A DNA stretch of 40,461 nucleotides. Origin: Gammaproteobacteria bacterium (GTDB lineage Bacteria; Pseudomonadota; Gammaproteobacteria; UBA9339). The notes beneath the pieces are model-generated. The model did not search any database. It saw nothing but the letters and a program-made list of their open reading frames with translations, and was not told where the DNA came from. Where the stretch lies: contig JAFGXA010000037.1 in the NCBI GenBank assembly GCA_016936855.1, positions 1 to 40,461 of the forward strand, read 5' to 3'. A program made the position numbers and the translations under genes. Each line of letters begins with the position of its first letter. Position 1 is the first letter of the stretch. Shown in pieces: positions 18,565-26,134 of the stretch.

Positions 18565-18573
18565 TGCTATAAT
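18565..18573 (+). promoter_or_regulatory. extended -10 promoter before the 985-residue gene
   Basis: TGC plus a perfect TATAAT (18568-18573) lies 40 bp before the ATG at 18614, in the 59-bp gap after the giant gene. A clear -35 is absent. The shared GTGCTATA(A/C)T suggests the same regulation as the giant gene. Confidence 0.55.
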
Positions 18574-18613
18574 AGCAGGTATCAAGTTTTATAATTAGTT
18601 GGGGGTTATACAA

Positions 18614-21571
18614 ATGAGTAGATCTAGAAGTGGTAGTGAGAGTGGTGATATGAGGGGCTATTTTGCTAACTACGCAGATGCTGGGTTTGGTGAATTAAGC
18701 GATTTTGCGGATATTAATACGCATGTAGAAAACTTGCTTGCAACCGATGAAGGAGACCAATCTTTAATTGCCAAAGTAAAAAGAAGGGCTTTAGAGTTGT
18801 ACCAAGCAGAGAATCCAACTGACTCCCAAAAAATTCATTTTGCAGCTACTGGTTTGTTTTTTCCGTTGCGGGAAGGTCGCTCTGTAGAAGGTGAGGGTGA
18901 AGCAGCAGAAGATGGTGCAAGCCTTGAGATGGAGGCTGTAGAAGAGGATGATACGATCGCAACCAAGCATGCCAAGGCAATTGCCGCAAATTATATTTTG
19001 AAGGTGATGCAAACTACTCCTAATGGTGTTGTGAGTTCAGAACTTCATCATGCGATCCATGCATTTGCTACTCGAGAAGGTGGTAAGCTGGATGAGCCAA
19101 CAGGCAACTTCATGCGCTATATAGAAGAGCAGCGCAAACTTCACTCCGAGTTGGTCATTGAGAGTGCTGAAGGTTTGGCTGATAGCTTAACAGCGAATAT
19201 GGCAGAAGCGGAGGAGGTCGACGAGAGAATTACAGCTCGTATTGAAAATCTTGGCAGATTCGGTCGGCTTGTTAATGCGCTAAGAAAATTTACTGGCTCT
19301 GATGAGCGTTTAGCAGGATTAAGCTCACTTAATGATGGGCAAATGGGAGCAATAAAAGGTCAGATGCTTGATGCGGCTGTAGAACGCATAAATGCTATGC
19401 TTGGGGGAGCTGAAAGTGGAGACGATAGAGTTGCTTATTTGCGGGACATGTTCTTTTTTAGTGATGCAAACATAGATCAAATTCTTGCTGCTGCTGATGA
19501 TGATCAGATTTCATCTGACCAGTTAAGTCATATACTCACAGGCAAGGCCATAGCAAAAATCGGTGTACCGTTGTTAGATGGAAATACAGTACAAGTTGAG
19601 CCAGTTATAGCGCAGCTGACTCCAGGCGTTTTGTTTGGTTTTATGCGTGCTGGCGTAACTAGAACAAGGGGCGCAAGAAATATTGATCAATTAAATCCTG
19701 ATTTATTGTTCACTATTTTTCTAGCAACGCTGTCTAGTCGCATTGATGGTGTGCGCAGAGGCGCAGAGTCTGTCGGTTTAACTCACCTATTTGCCAATGT
19801 AGATCTTGACAGGATGAGTGCTTATGTTATGCCGCAAGATGCTGCTGGTCGCTCTGAGGAAGATCGTCGCGTGGCTTTTGCTGCTGTTGCTGGCCGTATT
19901 GGTGCGGATTTAGAGCAAAGAAGAGCCGCTGAGATCCAAGCTTCAATAACAGGCTATCGTGACAGGATGATGGAGGGTGTTGATAATTTAGCGGAAGGTC
20001 TGAGAGATGGGTTTGCTGCAGAAAGTCATGCTGTTGGTAGGCGTTTACAAAATTTGAAATCGTATACTCCTGCTGATTGGACAAAAATTGGTCTTGCTAC
20101 ACTTCTAACTACAGCAGGATTTGTTGGTATTGGTGTTTTGATTGCCTTGGTCGCTGGTGTCACGTTGCCAGCTATAGCAGCTTTTCTTGTGGCGGCAGCT
20201 ACGGTTGGTGGTGGAATATTTCTGATCCCGGCTATAGCTCTTGTTGCATACGCAGTGATTTCCTCTCCGTCCTGGCTTGCGGGTAAGTTTGGGATCAAGC
20301 GTAGAGTTGCAAAGGGGATGCGTGCTACTTTGGGACGATTCTTAGCTATAGCATTGATTGGTTTAGCTGTTACAGGTGTGTTACTACTGTTGGCGCCATA
20401 TGTTGGATTTGCAGCAACTGTTATGGGATTCGGTGCTTTGGCTGTGCAGGCAGCTTTTATAGTGGTCTCATATGTAGCTCGAGCTCTTGGTAAGAGGATA
20501 ATGCGTGCTCTTACTAAAAAAGGTCGCAGAGTTTCACTTGAAGGGGGAGGTGCTGAAGAGTGGCTGTTGGGAGAAGATGCAGGGGTGGCGGATCACGTTT
20601 CGGAACATGACTTGGCTAGGCGGTTATGGACTGATCTTAATACCAAAAAAACCGCATTAAGAGCTCAGCTTAATACGTTACAAGGAAGATGCGATCTTGC
20701 AAAGCGCAGAATAGATGCCGAACTTGTTTTGCTTGAAAAAGCGTATACATATTTGCGTACTAGCAAGAGCTCTGTTAAAGATGGTCTTGTCGCTAGAAAC
20801 GCAGCAAAAATGGGGTTTATTAATGGTATTAGAGAGTTTAAACAAGAATGGGATAAGCACGGTACTGTCGAAGATATTATGGAAGGTAGAGTTACCACTA
20901 TTTTGCTAGGTGTTAGTTGGCAATATGATGGAACTGTTGTTGGTGAAGTTGATAATGCCACAGTTACTGTTGGTGGTTATAAAATAGATATTGAAGATCT
21001 TGAAGGCAAGGTCGCTAGTGTTGGTGGGTTATTTAAAACCTTGCGTAAGTTTAATGCTGGTAGAACTTTAAGTAATAGGTGGAAATCTTTAGATGCATTA
21101 GAGGTAGATGCTGCAAATAGGATTTATGAGCTTGATAGAATAGTAAGAGTCGAGGCGGGCGAACTGGCAGTTGAGGTTGCAGAGCTTGACAGTTTGGAAG
21201 GCAAGGTTGCCGAATTTAATGATATCCTAGATCGTGCAAAAGCAGTCGCGACAGCGTTTGGGGCAGCTATGGATGGTGCCGAAGTTGCGAGTCAGAAAAG
21301 AGCTGCGGCTGTATTTTTAAATGACTTTGGCGCGCAAATAGCCGTAGAGCCAGAAGAGGGGTTGGACCATGTTCGTGCACATGCAACAGGCTCTGGTGAT
21401 ATCCTTGGTGAGCTGGGTGGTATGATTAGAGTAGATCCCGGTGCTGGTGATGAAATAATGCGTGCTGGTCGTGATGCGCGTGAGGACATGGTGAATTATG
21501 GCCTTTACCAACAGCCTAGGGAAGAAATTGGTAGTGGTGGTCCTGGCGGCATGGGTGGCGTCGGAAACTAA
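18614..21571 (+). CDS. 985-residue unknown protein with central membrane-spanning region
   Basis: No known domain is recognised. Residues 1-480 are helical and acidic, starting with an Arg/Ser-rich leader (MSRSRSGSESGD). Residues about 491-625 hold roughly four hydrophobic segments (near 491-516, 518-550, 576-598, 602-622), rich in Ala, Gly and Val. A coiled coil follows at about 668-715 (LNTKKTALRAQLNTLQGR and onward), then more helices and a Gly-rich tail ending GMGGVGN. No N-terminal signal peptide is seen, so a membrane-inserted effector, inclusion-membrane protein or pore-former is conceivable. ATG 18614 is chosen over an upstream TTG because the GGGGG at 18601-18605 gives an 8-bp spacing. 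A strong terminator follows, closing the unit. Neighbouring genes suggest it acts with the giant protein. Confidence 0.82.
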   Translation: MSRSRSGSESGDMRGYFANYADAGFGELSDFADINTHVENLLATDEGDQSLIAKVKRRALELYQAENPTDSQKIHFAATGLFFPLREGRSVEGEGEAAEDGASLEMEAVEEDDTIATKHAKAIAANYILKVMQTTPNGVVSSELHHAIHAFATREGGKLDEPTGNFMRYIEEQRKLHSELVIESAEGLADSLTANMAEAEEVDERITARIENLGRFGRLVNALRKFTGSDERLAGLSSLNDGQMGAIKGQMLDAAVERINAMLGGAESGDDRVAYLRDMFFFSDANIDQILAAADDDQISSDQLSHILTGKAIAKIGVPLLDGNTVQVEPVIAQLTPGVLFGFMRAGVTRTRGARNIDQLNPDLLFTIFLATLSSRIDGVRRGAESVGLTHLFANVDLDRMSAYVMPQDAAGRSEEDRRVAFAAVAGRIGADLEQRRAAEIQASITGYRDRMMEGVDNLAEGLRDGFAAESHAVGRRLQNLKSYTPADWTKIGLATLLTTAGFVGIGVLIALVAGVTLPAIAAFLVAAATVGGGIFLIPAIALVAYAVISSPSWLAGKFGIKRRVAKGMRATLGRFLAIALIGLAVTGVLLLLAPYVGFAATVMGFGALAVQAAFIVVSYVARALGKRIMRALTKKGRRVSLEGGGAEEWLLGEDAGVADHVSEHDLARRLWTDLNTKKTALRAQLNTLQGRCDLAKRRIDAELVLLEKAYTYLRTSKSSVKDGLVARNAAKMGFINGIREFKQEWDKHGTVEDIMEGRVTTILLGVSWQYDGTVVGEVDNATVTVGGYKIDIEDLEGKVASVGGLFKTLRKFNAGRTLSNRWKSLDALEVDAANRIYELDRIVRVEAGELAVEVAELDSLEGKVAEFNDILDRAKAVATAFGAAMDGAEVASQKRAAAVFLNDFGAQIAVEPEEGLDHVRAHATGSGDILGELGGMIRVDPGAGDEIMRAGRDAREDMVNYGLYQQPREEIGSGGPGGMGGVGN

Positions 21572-21596
21572 AGCCTGCTCGTAGTTAATTTTGGAG

Positions 21597-21621
21597 AAAG
21601 GGGGCGCAAGCCCCCTTTTTT
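21597..21621 (+). terminator. rho-independent terminator after the 985-residue gene
   Basis: A perfect 9-bp stem AAAGGGGGC/GCCCCCTTT (21597-21605 and 21610-21618) with a GCAA tetraloop is followed by a further TTT, giving a six-T run. It ends 50 bp after the stop codon at 21571 and is the clearest terminator in the window. Confidence 0.9.
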
Positions 21622-21654
21622 ATGATGTGAAGGGTGTGAAATGAAGATGAAATG

Positions 21655-21700
21655 AAGGGGTCAGGTCCTGTGAAGGGGTCAGGTCCTGACTTGCGACAAC
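21655..21700 (-). repeat. RAYT-associated repeat, copy B (partial plus full, inverted)
   Basis: A 16-bp partial unit (21655-21670, AAGGGGTCAGGTCCTG) is followed after TG by a full 28-bp unit (21673-21700) in reverse orientation. The core GTCAGGTCCTGAC is a perfect 6+1+6 palindrome, unlike copies A and D, which carry one mismatch in it. Confidence 0.85.
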
Positions 21701-21723
21701 TATAAAGATAAATGGATTGAGTC

Positions 21724-21776
21724 TTGATCCTCTCAGTTGTTTCGTTTATATTGGATCTGTATTCCAATATAAACGA
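21724..21776 (+). promoter_or_regulatory. promoter overlapped by a 14-bp perfect inverted repeat (operator)
   Basis: TTGATC (21724-21729) and TATATT (21747-21752) are 17 bp apart. The -10 lies inside the left arm of a perfect inverted repeat, TCGTTTATATTGGA (21742-21755) and TCCAATATAAACGA (21763-21776), with a 7-nt spacer and ending 8 bp before the ATPase ATG. A repressor site or an RNA hairpin limiting translation are both possible. Confidence 0.55.
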
Positions 21777-21784
21777 GAGCTGAC

Positions 21785-23005
21785 ATGTACCAACGCACGA
21801 TGCTAAATACCATTAAAGAGATAAGTGAAGTTTTTCCAGCTTTACTTGTTACAGGGCCACGGCAGGTGGGTAAAACCACTTTATTGGAAATATGTGCTAC
21901 TGATGAGCGTCAATATGTAACATTGGATGATTTAGATATTCGTGAGATGGCGCAACAAGATCCCGGTCTTTTTGTGCAAATGTATCCCCCACCAATCATA
22001 ATTGATGAAATTCAGTACGCACCCCAGCTTTTCAGTTACCTAAAAATTGTAATTGATCGCGAGAAAAAACCGGGAATGTTTTGGTTAACAGGTTCACAAA
22101 AATTTCATCTTATGCATGGTATTACTGAAACTTTAGCAGGACGCATAGCTATTGTTGATTTGCTTGGTTTATCGCAAGCTGAACTTGATGGTAGAGCAGA
22201 TAAAAGTTCACCGTTTTTGCCTACCCAGCAATGGATTGAACATAATCGGCATGTCAAACCGAAAACTATTCAAGAGGTTTTTCAACAAATATGGCAAGGT
22301 TTTTTCCCACTGGTGAATAAAAATCCCCAAGAATCAGCAAGGCATTTTTTTTATTCGTCATACATTCAAACTTATCTGCAACGTGATGTTAGAAGCATCT
22401 TAAATGTATCTAATGAAACTAGATTTTATAATTTTTTAATTGCTGTTGCGGCGCGCACTGGTCAGTTGCTAAATTATGCTGAATTAGCAAGAGATGTTGG
22501 TGTGGACAATAAAACTGTCAAAGCTTGGTTGTCGATTTTGGAAGCGTCGGGTTTGGTTTATTTATTAAGACCCTATTACCGCAATATAACCAAGCGTTTG
22601 GTGAAAACACCAAAGCTTTATTTTCTCGATACGGGTCTTTGCTCATATCTTACCAAATGGCCTAATGCGGAGTCTTTGGTGAGTGGCAGTATGTCTGGTG
22701 CTATTTTAGAAACTTATCTATTTGCTGAGATTTTAAAAAGCTATTGGCATAATGGTGTTGAAGCTAACTTTTACTATTACCGAGATTTAGATCAGCGAGA
22801 GATTGATTTGGTTATAGAAAGTGGAGATGTTTTGTATCCAGTTGAATTTAAAAAGACGGCTACTCCGTCTAAAACTGCGAGCAGAAGCTTTTCCTTATTA
22901 ACAAAGCTTGATAAAAAGTTAGGAGATGGAGCGGTAATGTGTTTTGTGAATAAGTATGTGCCACTATCAAACAATGTTACAGCTATTCCTGTTTGGTATT
23001 TGTAA
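21785..23005 (+). CDS. AAA-family ATPase with DUF4143 C-terminal domain
   Basis: The protein has an AAA_14-type P-loop domain (TGPRQVGKTTL, residues about 23-33), Walker B IIIDEIQ, and the sensor-like LTGSQKFHLM, then a DUF4143 region that ends in an E-I-D-L plus PVEFK arrangement typical of a nuclease-like fold (REIDLVIES, LYPVEFKKT). The family is widespread, highly mobile and of uncertain function. At 406 residues it is complete. It is preceded by an inverted repeat and lies between two same-orientation copies of the RAYT repeat (21655-21700 and 23009-23035), only 3 bp from the second, so it may travel with the repeat family. A decayed relative is present at 28592-28750. Confidence 0.9.
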   Translation: MYQRTMLNTIKEISEVFPALLVTGPRQVGKTTLLEICATDERQYVTLDDLDIREMAQQDPGLFVQMYPPPIIIDEIQYAPQLFSYLKIVIDREKKPGMFWLTGSQKFHLMHGITETLAGRIAIVDLLGLSQAELDGRADKSSPFLPTQQWIEHNRHVKPKTIQEVFQQIWQGFFPLVNKNPQESARHFFYSSYIQTYLQRDVRSILNVSNETRFYNFLIAVAARTGQLLNYAELARDVGVDNKTVKAWLSILEASGLVYLLRPYYRNITKRLVKTPKLYFLDTGLCSYLTKWPNAESLVSGSMSGAILETYLFAEILKSYWHNGVEANFYYYRDLDQREIDLVIESGDVLYPVEFKKTATPSKTASRSFSLLTKLDKKLGDGAVMCFVNKYVPLSNNVTAIPVWYL

Positions 23006-23008
23006 ATA

Positions 23009-23035
23009 AAGGGTCAGGTCCTGACTTGCGACAAC
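23009..23035 (-). repeat. RAYT-associated repeat, copy C (inverted)
   Basis: A 27-bp copy begins 3 bp after the ATPase stop codon. It matches copy B except for one G fewer in the G run (AAGGGTC rather than AAGGGGTC). It is the left flank of the transposase gene. Confidence 0.85.
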
Positions 23036-23100
23036 TTGGCTGACATACCGTGATTTATCCGGGTTTTACTGTGGCCTCATCAAAACAGTAGAATGGTTTG

Positions 23101-24087
23101 ATGAGCAGACCGTTGCGCATAATATATAAAAATGCTTGGTACCACGTAATGAATCGCGGCGCCAATCGGCGACGTATTTTTTACACCGACGCACAGAGAA
23201 ACATGTTTGTGAGTTTGCTAAGAGAGTTGGTTGTTTATTATGACGCCGAAATTCACGCCTATTGTTTAATGAATAATCATTATCATATTTTAATTAATAC
23301 TCCTCGGGGTAATTTGCCGAGAATGATGCGCCACTTGGGTGGTGTGTATACGCAGCGATTTAATAAGAGCATGAGAGCTGATGGCCCGTTGTTTCGTGGT
23401 AGATACAAGGCTATTCTTGTAGAAGAGGATGCTTATTTGCTACAAGTAAGTCGTTATATTCATCTAAATCCGGTGGCTGCCAAGATGGTAAATAACCCAG
23501 AAGAGTTTAGGTGGTCGAGTTTTTTGGCTTACATACAGTCGGATTGCAAACCTGCTTGGTTGCAAACATCAAAAATTTTAGGGCAGATAGCTTCTGCTGA
23601 CTCAATTAATGCTTATAAAAACTTCGTTGATTGCGGGGTTGATAAGGAAACCGTAAACTTTTATAACAAGAAAAAAGTTGCAGCAGTGTTTGGCAGGGAA
23701 GCTTTTCGGGGGAAAATATTGGCAGAAGTGGATGAAAGTCAAATTACGCATTCCAAAGCTGATTTGAAAGCGATAAGCGCTATTCCGCCAATAGAGTTTA
23801 TTTTTAAGATTGTATCTGATTACTACAAGGTTAATGTTGGGCGTTTGTGCTTTTCAAAAAGGGGGTGTGAGAATTTGCCTAGGAATATGGCAGTTGTGGT
23901 TTGCAGAACATTATATGATTATGAATTGCAAATAGTTGCTGATGCTGTTTCAAACATTAAGCCTTATTCGGTCTCTACTATTACCAGGAGAATGTTAGGT
24001 AGCATTGCTTCCAGCAAACAATTAAGCGTTGATTACGACAATATTTGTAGAATGATTTGCTGTAAGTTGTCGCAAGTCAAGACCTGA
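23101..24087 (+). CDS. REP-associated tyrosine transposase (RAYT, Y1_Tnp/IS200-like)
   Basis: The N-terminal half is a Y1 transposase: the HUH-type motif is NNHYHILI, preceded by YCLMNN, and the catalytic Tyr is most likely in GGVYTQRFNK; RGRYKAILVEED and SRYIHLNPVAA are further RAYT signatures. Residues about 225-328 form a second helical domain resembling the C-terminal DNA-binding domain of DnaA (ending YDYELQIVADAV...ITRRMLG), seen in some RAYTs. The protein should cut single-stranded repeat DNA. I place the start at ATG 23101 rather than the TTG one codon earlier. The final residues LSQVKT and the TGA are encoded inside repeat copy D1, so gene and repeat are physically fused. Confidence 0.93.
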   Translation: MSRPLRIIYKNAWYHVMNRGANRRRIFYTDAQRNMFVSLLRELVVYYDAEIHAYCLMNNHYHILINTPRGNLPRMMRHLGGVYTQRFNKSMRADGPLFRGRYKAILVEEDAYLLQVSRYIHLNPVAAKMVNNPEEFRWSSFLAYIQSDCKPAWLQTSKILGQIASADSINAYKNFVDCGVDKETVNFYNKKKVAAVFGREAFRGKILAEVDESQITHSKADLKAISAIPPIEFIFKIVSDYYKVNVGRLCFSKRGCENLPRNMAVVVCRTLYDYELQIVADAVSNIKPYSVSTITRRMLGSIASSKQLSVDYDNICRMICCKLSQVKT

Positions 24088-24135
24088 CCCCTTCGCCCGC
24101 TGTAAGTTGTCGCAAGTCAAGACTTGACCCCTTCG
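24059..24135 (+). repeat. RAYT-associated repeats, tandem copies D1 and D2
   Basis: Two 37-bp units (24059-24095 and 24099-24135) repeat with a 40-bp period, each starting GCTGTAAGTTGTCG and ending GACCCCTTCG. They differ at a single base, C at 24084 versus T at 24124. D1 holds the transposase stop codon. D2 supplies a TTGACC that serves as a probable -35 box. Confidence 0.9.
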
Positions 24136-24152
24136 GCTGTTTCGTATATAAG
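24124..24152 (+). promoter_or_regulatory. probable promoter of the hydrogenase operon built on repeat D2
   Basis: TTGACC (24124-24129) and TATAAG (24147-24152) each match consensus at 5 of 6 positions with an ideal 17-bp spacer. The first T of TTGACC is the only base that differs from tandem copy D1. The predicted transcript starts near 24159, about 30 bp before the ATG at 24189, with GAGG at 24177-24180. Confidence 0.6.
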
Positions 24153-24188
24153 GTCAGCTCGGAAATTGATAAATTCGAGGAGCTTTTG

Positions 24189-26120
24189 ATGAGTCAGATA
24201 TTGAACGCCTATCAAAGTCTACGCGATGCTGCTGAGGGTAGCAAAGAGCGTGTTGATTTTGACCAAGTAATTTGCATCCAAGTCGGTTCTGCTACCTGTG
24301 AAAATGCAGCAGGAGCGAATGATGTAGCCGAAGAATTTCGCAAGCACATTGCTGCAACCAAAAGAGATGACATTGTTATTAAGCGTGTTGGTTGTACTGG
24401 TAGATGTAGCTGTGAACCTATTGTAAGTATTCGTATGCCTGGCAAGGATATGGTTACTTATCAGAAAGTAAACGGCGATAGTGCACATAAGATTTTTGTA
24501 GAGCATGTCTTAGAGGGTAAGATTGTTGATGAGTTGCAAATGCAGTGTCCAACTTGCCAGAGCGTGCCGATGGATAATAGGTTGTCTGATGCTCAGCAGC
24601 ATTTACAGGGTCAAGAAGTCACAGATAAGTTCTTGAGTTTATATGGAAACTTGCCGGTTTATGCAAAGCAAGCGCGTATTGCTTTGAGAAATGCTGGCGT
24701 TACTACTCCTCTAGATTTAAATGAATATATCCGTAATTTAGGGTTTTCTTCATTGGCTAAGGTTTTGGAAAACGACAGTCCTGCTTGGGTTATAGCTGAG
24801 ATGAACGCTTCTAAACTGAAGGGTCGGGGTGGTGCTGGTTTCCCGATTGGTAAGAAGTGGGGGTTTGCGCTGACCAATGAAGAGAAAATTAGATATATGG
24901 TTTGTAACGCTGATGAGGGAGACCCAGGTGCATTCATGGATCGCTCGATGTTGGAATCTGACCCTTTCAGCGTCATAGAAGGTATGATTATTGCTGGTTT
25001 CACAATTGGTGCACAGCAGGGTTATGTTTATATTAGGGCTGAGTATCCACTAGCAATTGAGCGTTTAGAAAAGGCTATTGCGATTTGCCGTGAGAATAAT
25101 TTATTAGGCAAAAATATCTTAGGTTCTGAATATAGTTTTGACATTGAGCTAAGATTGGGTGCTGGTGCATTTGTTTGCGGTGAAGAGACTGCGTTGATTC
25201 ATTCAATTGAGGGTGAGCGTGGTCAGCCAAGAGTAAAGCCTCCATTCCCAGCCGTGTCTGGTCTATGGGGCAAGCCAACTATTATCAATAACGTTGAGAC
25301 TTTGGCTAATGTGCCAGCTGTTATTGCTATGGGCGGCGCAGAGTTTGCTAAGGTTGGAACAGAGTTATCTGGTGGCACCAAAGTTTTTGCTTTAGCGGGT
25401 AAGATTACCAATACTGGTTTGATCGAGGTGCCGATGGGTACTACGTTACGTGAAATCATCGAAGAGATTGGTGGTGGCGTACCAAATGGTAAAAAACTAA
25501 AAGCGGTTCAGACTGGTGGTCCTGCTGGTGGCTTCATTCCAGCTGATGCCTTGGATACTGTCGTTGACTATAATACTTTGGCTGCAGCCGGTTCCATTAT
25601 GGGTTCTGGTGGTATGATCGTTTTAGATGAAGACGATTGTATGGTGGATGTTGCCAAGTTCTACTTGACCTTTAGTCAAGATGAGTCATGTGGTAAATGT
25701 ACACCATGTCGCGAAGGTACTAAGCGTATGTTGGAAATTCTAGAAAGAATGACCGCAGGTAAAGGTACTATGGAAGATATCGATAACCTAGAGCGTTTAG
25801 CCAAGTTGGTACAAAAGGCTTCATTGTGTGGTCTTGGTAAGGCTGCTCCAAATCCAATTTTGAGTTCTTTGAAGCACTTTAGAGAAGAGTTTGTTGCGCA
25901 TGTTCAGGACAAAACTTGTGCTGCTAAGAAGTGTAAAGCTTTATTGCGTTATGAGATTGATAGCGACAAATGTATTGGTTGTACTGCCTGTGCTAAGAAG
26001 TGTCCAGTTGCCTGCATCAAGGGCGAAAGAAAAGAGCCGCATGTTATCGATCAAGATACATGTATTAAGTGTGGTCAATGTTTCAGCGTGTGCCGCTTTG
26101 GTGCAGTGAAGAAAGTTTAG
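24189..26120 (+). CDS. [FeFe]-hydrogenase NADH/FMN subunit (HydB/HndC/NuoF-like)
   Basis: This 643-residue flavoprotein passes electrons between NAD(H) and iron-sulfur clusters of the hydrogenase. Residues 1 to about 115 are a thioredoxin-like [2Fe-2S] domain with Cys37, 69, 73 and 75. The NuoF core follows: GRGGAGFP at 212-219 (NADH/FMN loop), GAGAFVCGEETALIHSIEG at 324-342, and ESCGKCTPCREG at 499-510 with Cys547 for a [4Fe-4S] cluster. The C-terminus is a 2x[4Fe-4S] ferredoxin (CIGCTACAKKCP near 595-606, CIKCGQC near 625-631). The domain order is that of trimeric, possibly electron-bifurcating hydrogenases. I take ATG 24189 (8 bp after GAGG) instead of the adjacent TTG. It is the first of three operon genes. 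Confidence 0.95.
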   Translation: MSQILNAYQSLRDAAEGSKERVDFDQVICIQVGSATCENAAGANDVAEEFRKHIAATKRDDIVIKRVGCTGRCSCEPIVSIRMPGKDMVTYQKVNGDSAHKIFVEHVLEGKIVDELQMQCPTCQSVPMDNRLSDAQQHLQGQEVTDKFLSLYGNLPVYAKQARIALRNAGVTTPLDLNEYIRNLGFSSLAKVLENDSPAWVIAEMNASKLKGRGGAGFPIGKKWGFALTNEEKIRYMVCNADEGDPGAFMDRSMLESDPFSVIEGMIIAGFTIGAQQGYVYIRAEYPLAIERLEKAIAICRENNLLGKNILGSEYSFDIELRLGAGAFVCGEETALIHSIEGERGQPRVKPPFPAVSGLWGKPTIINNVETLANVPAVIAMGGAEFAKVGTELSGGTKVFALAGKITNTGLIEVPMGTTLREIIEEIGGGVPNGKKLKAVQTGGPAGGFIPADALDTVVDYNTLAAAGSIMGSGGMIVLDEDDCMVDVAKFYLTFSQDESCGKCTPCREGTKRMLEILERMTAGKGTMEDIDNLERLAKLVQKASLCGLGKAAPNPILSSLKHFREEFVAHVQDKTCAAKKCKALLRYEIDSDKCIGCTACAKKCPVACIKGERKEPHVIDQDTCIKCGQCFSVCRFGAVKKV

Positions 26121-26134
26121 TAGGAAGTATCATT

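Larger units (their letters stand above)
23009..24135 (+). mobile_element. REPtron-like unit: RAYT gene flanked by inverted repeat copies
   Basis: The transposase gene is flanked on the left by a minus-orientation repeat (23009-23035) and on the right by two plus-orientation repeats (24059-24135). Inverted flanking repeats around a RAYT are the usual arrangement of REP-RAYT units. No target duplication is recognised. Confidence 0.65.

Noticed and set aside
24059-24135. CRISPR array
   Set aside because: Only two units with a 3-bp gap, no spacers and no cas genes; they belong to the RAYT repeat family.
26069-26134. Upstream in-frame ATG for hydA within hydB
   Set aside because: The 22 added residues are the out-of-frame reading of the HydB ferredoxin end; ATG 26135 has its own ribosome site and gives a normal ferredoxin N-terminus.
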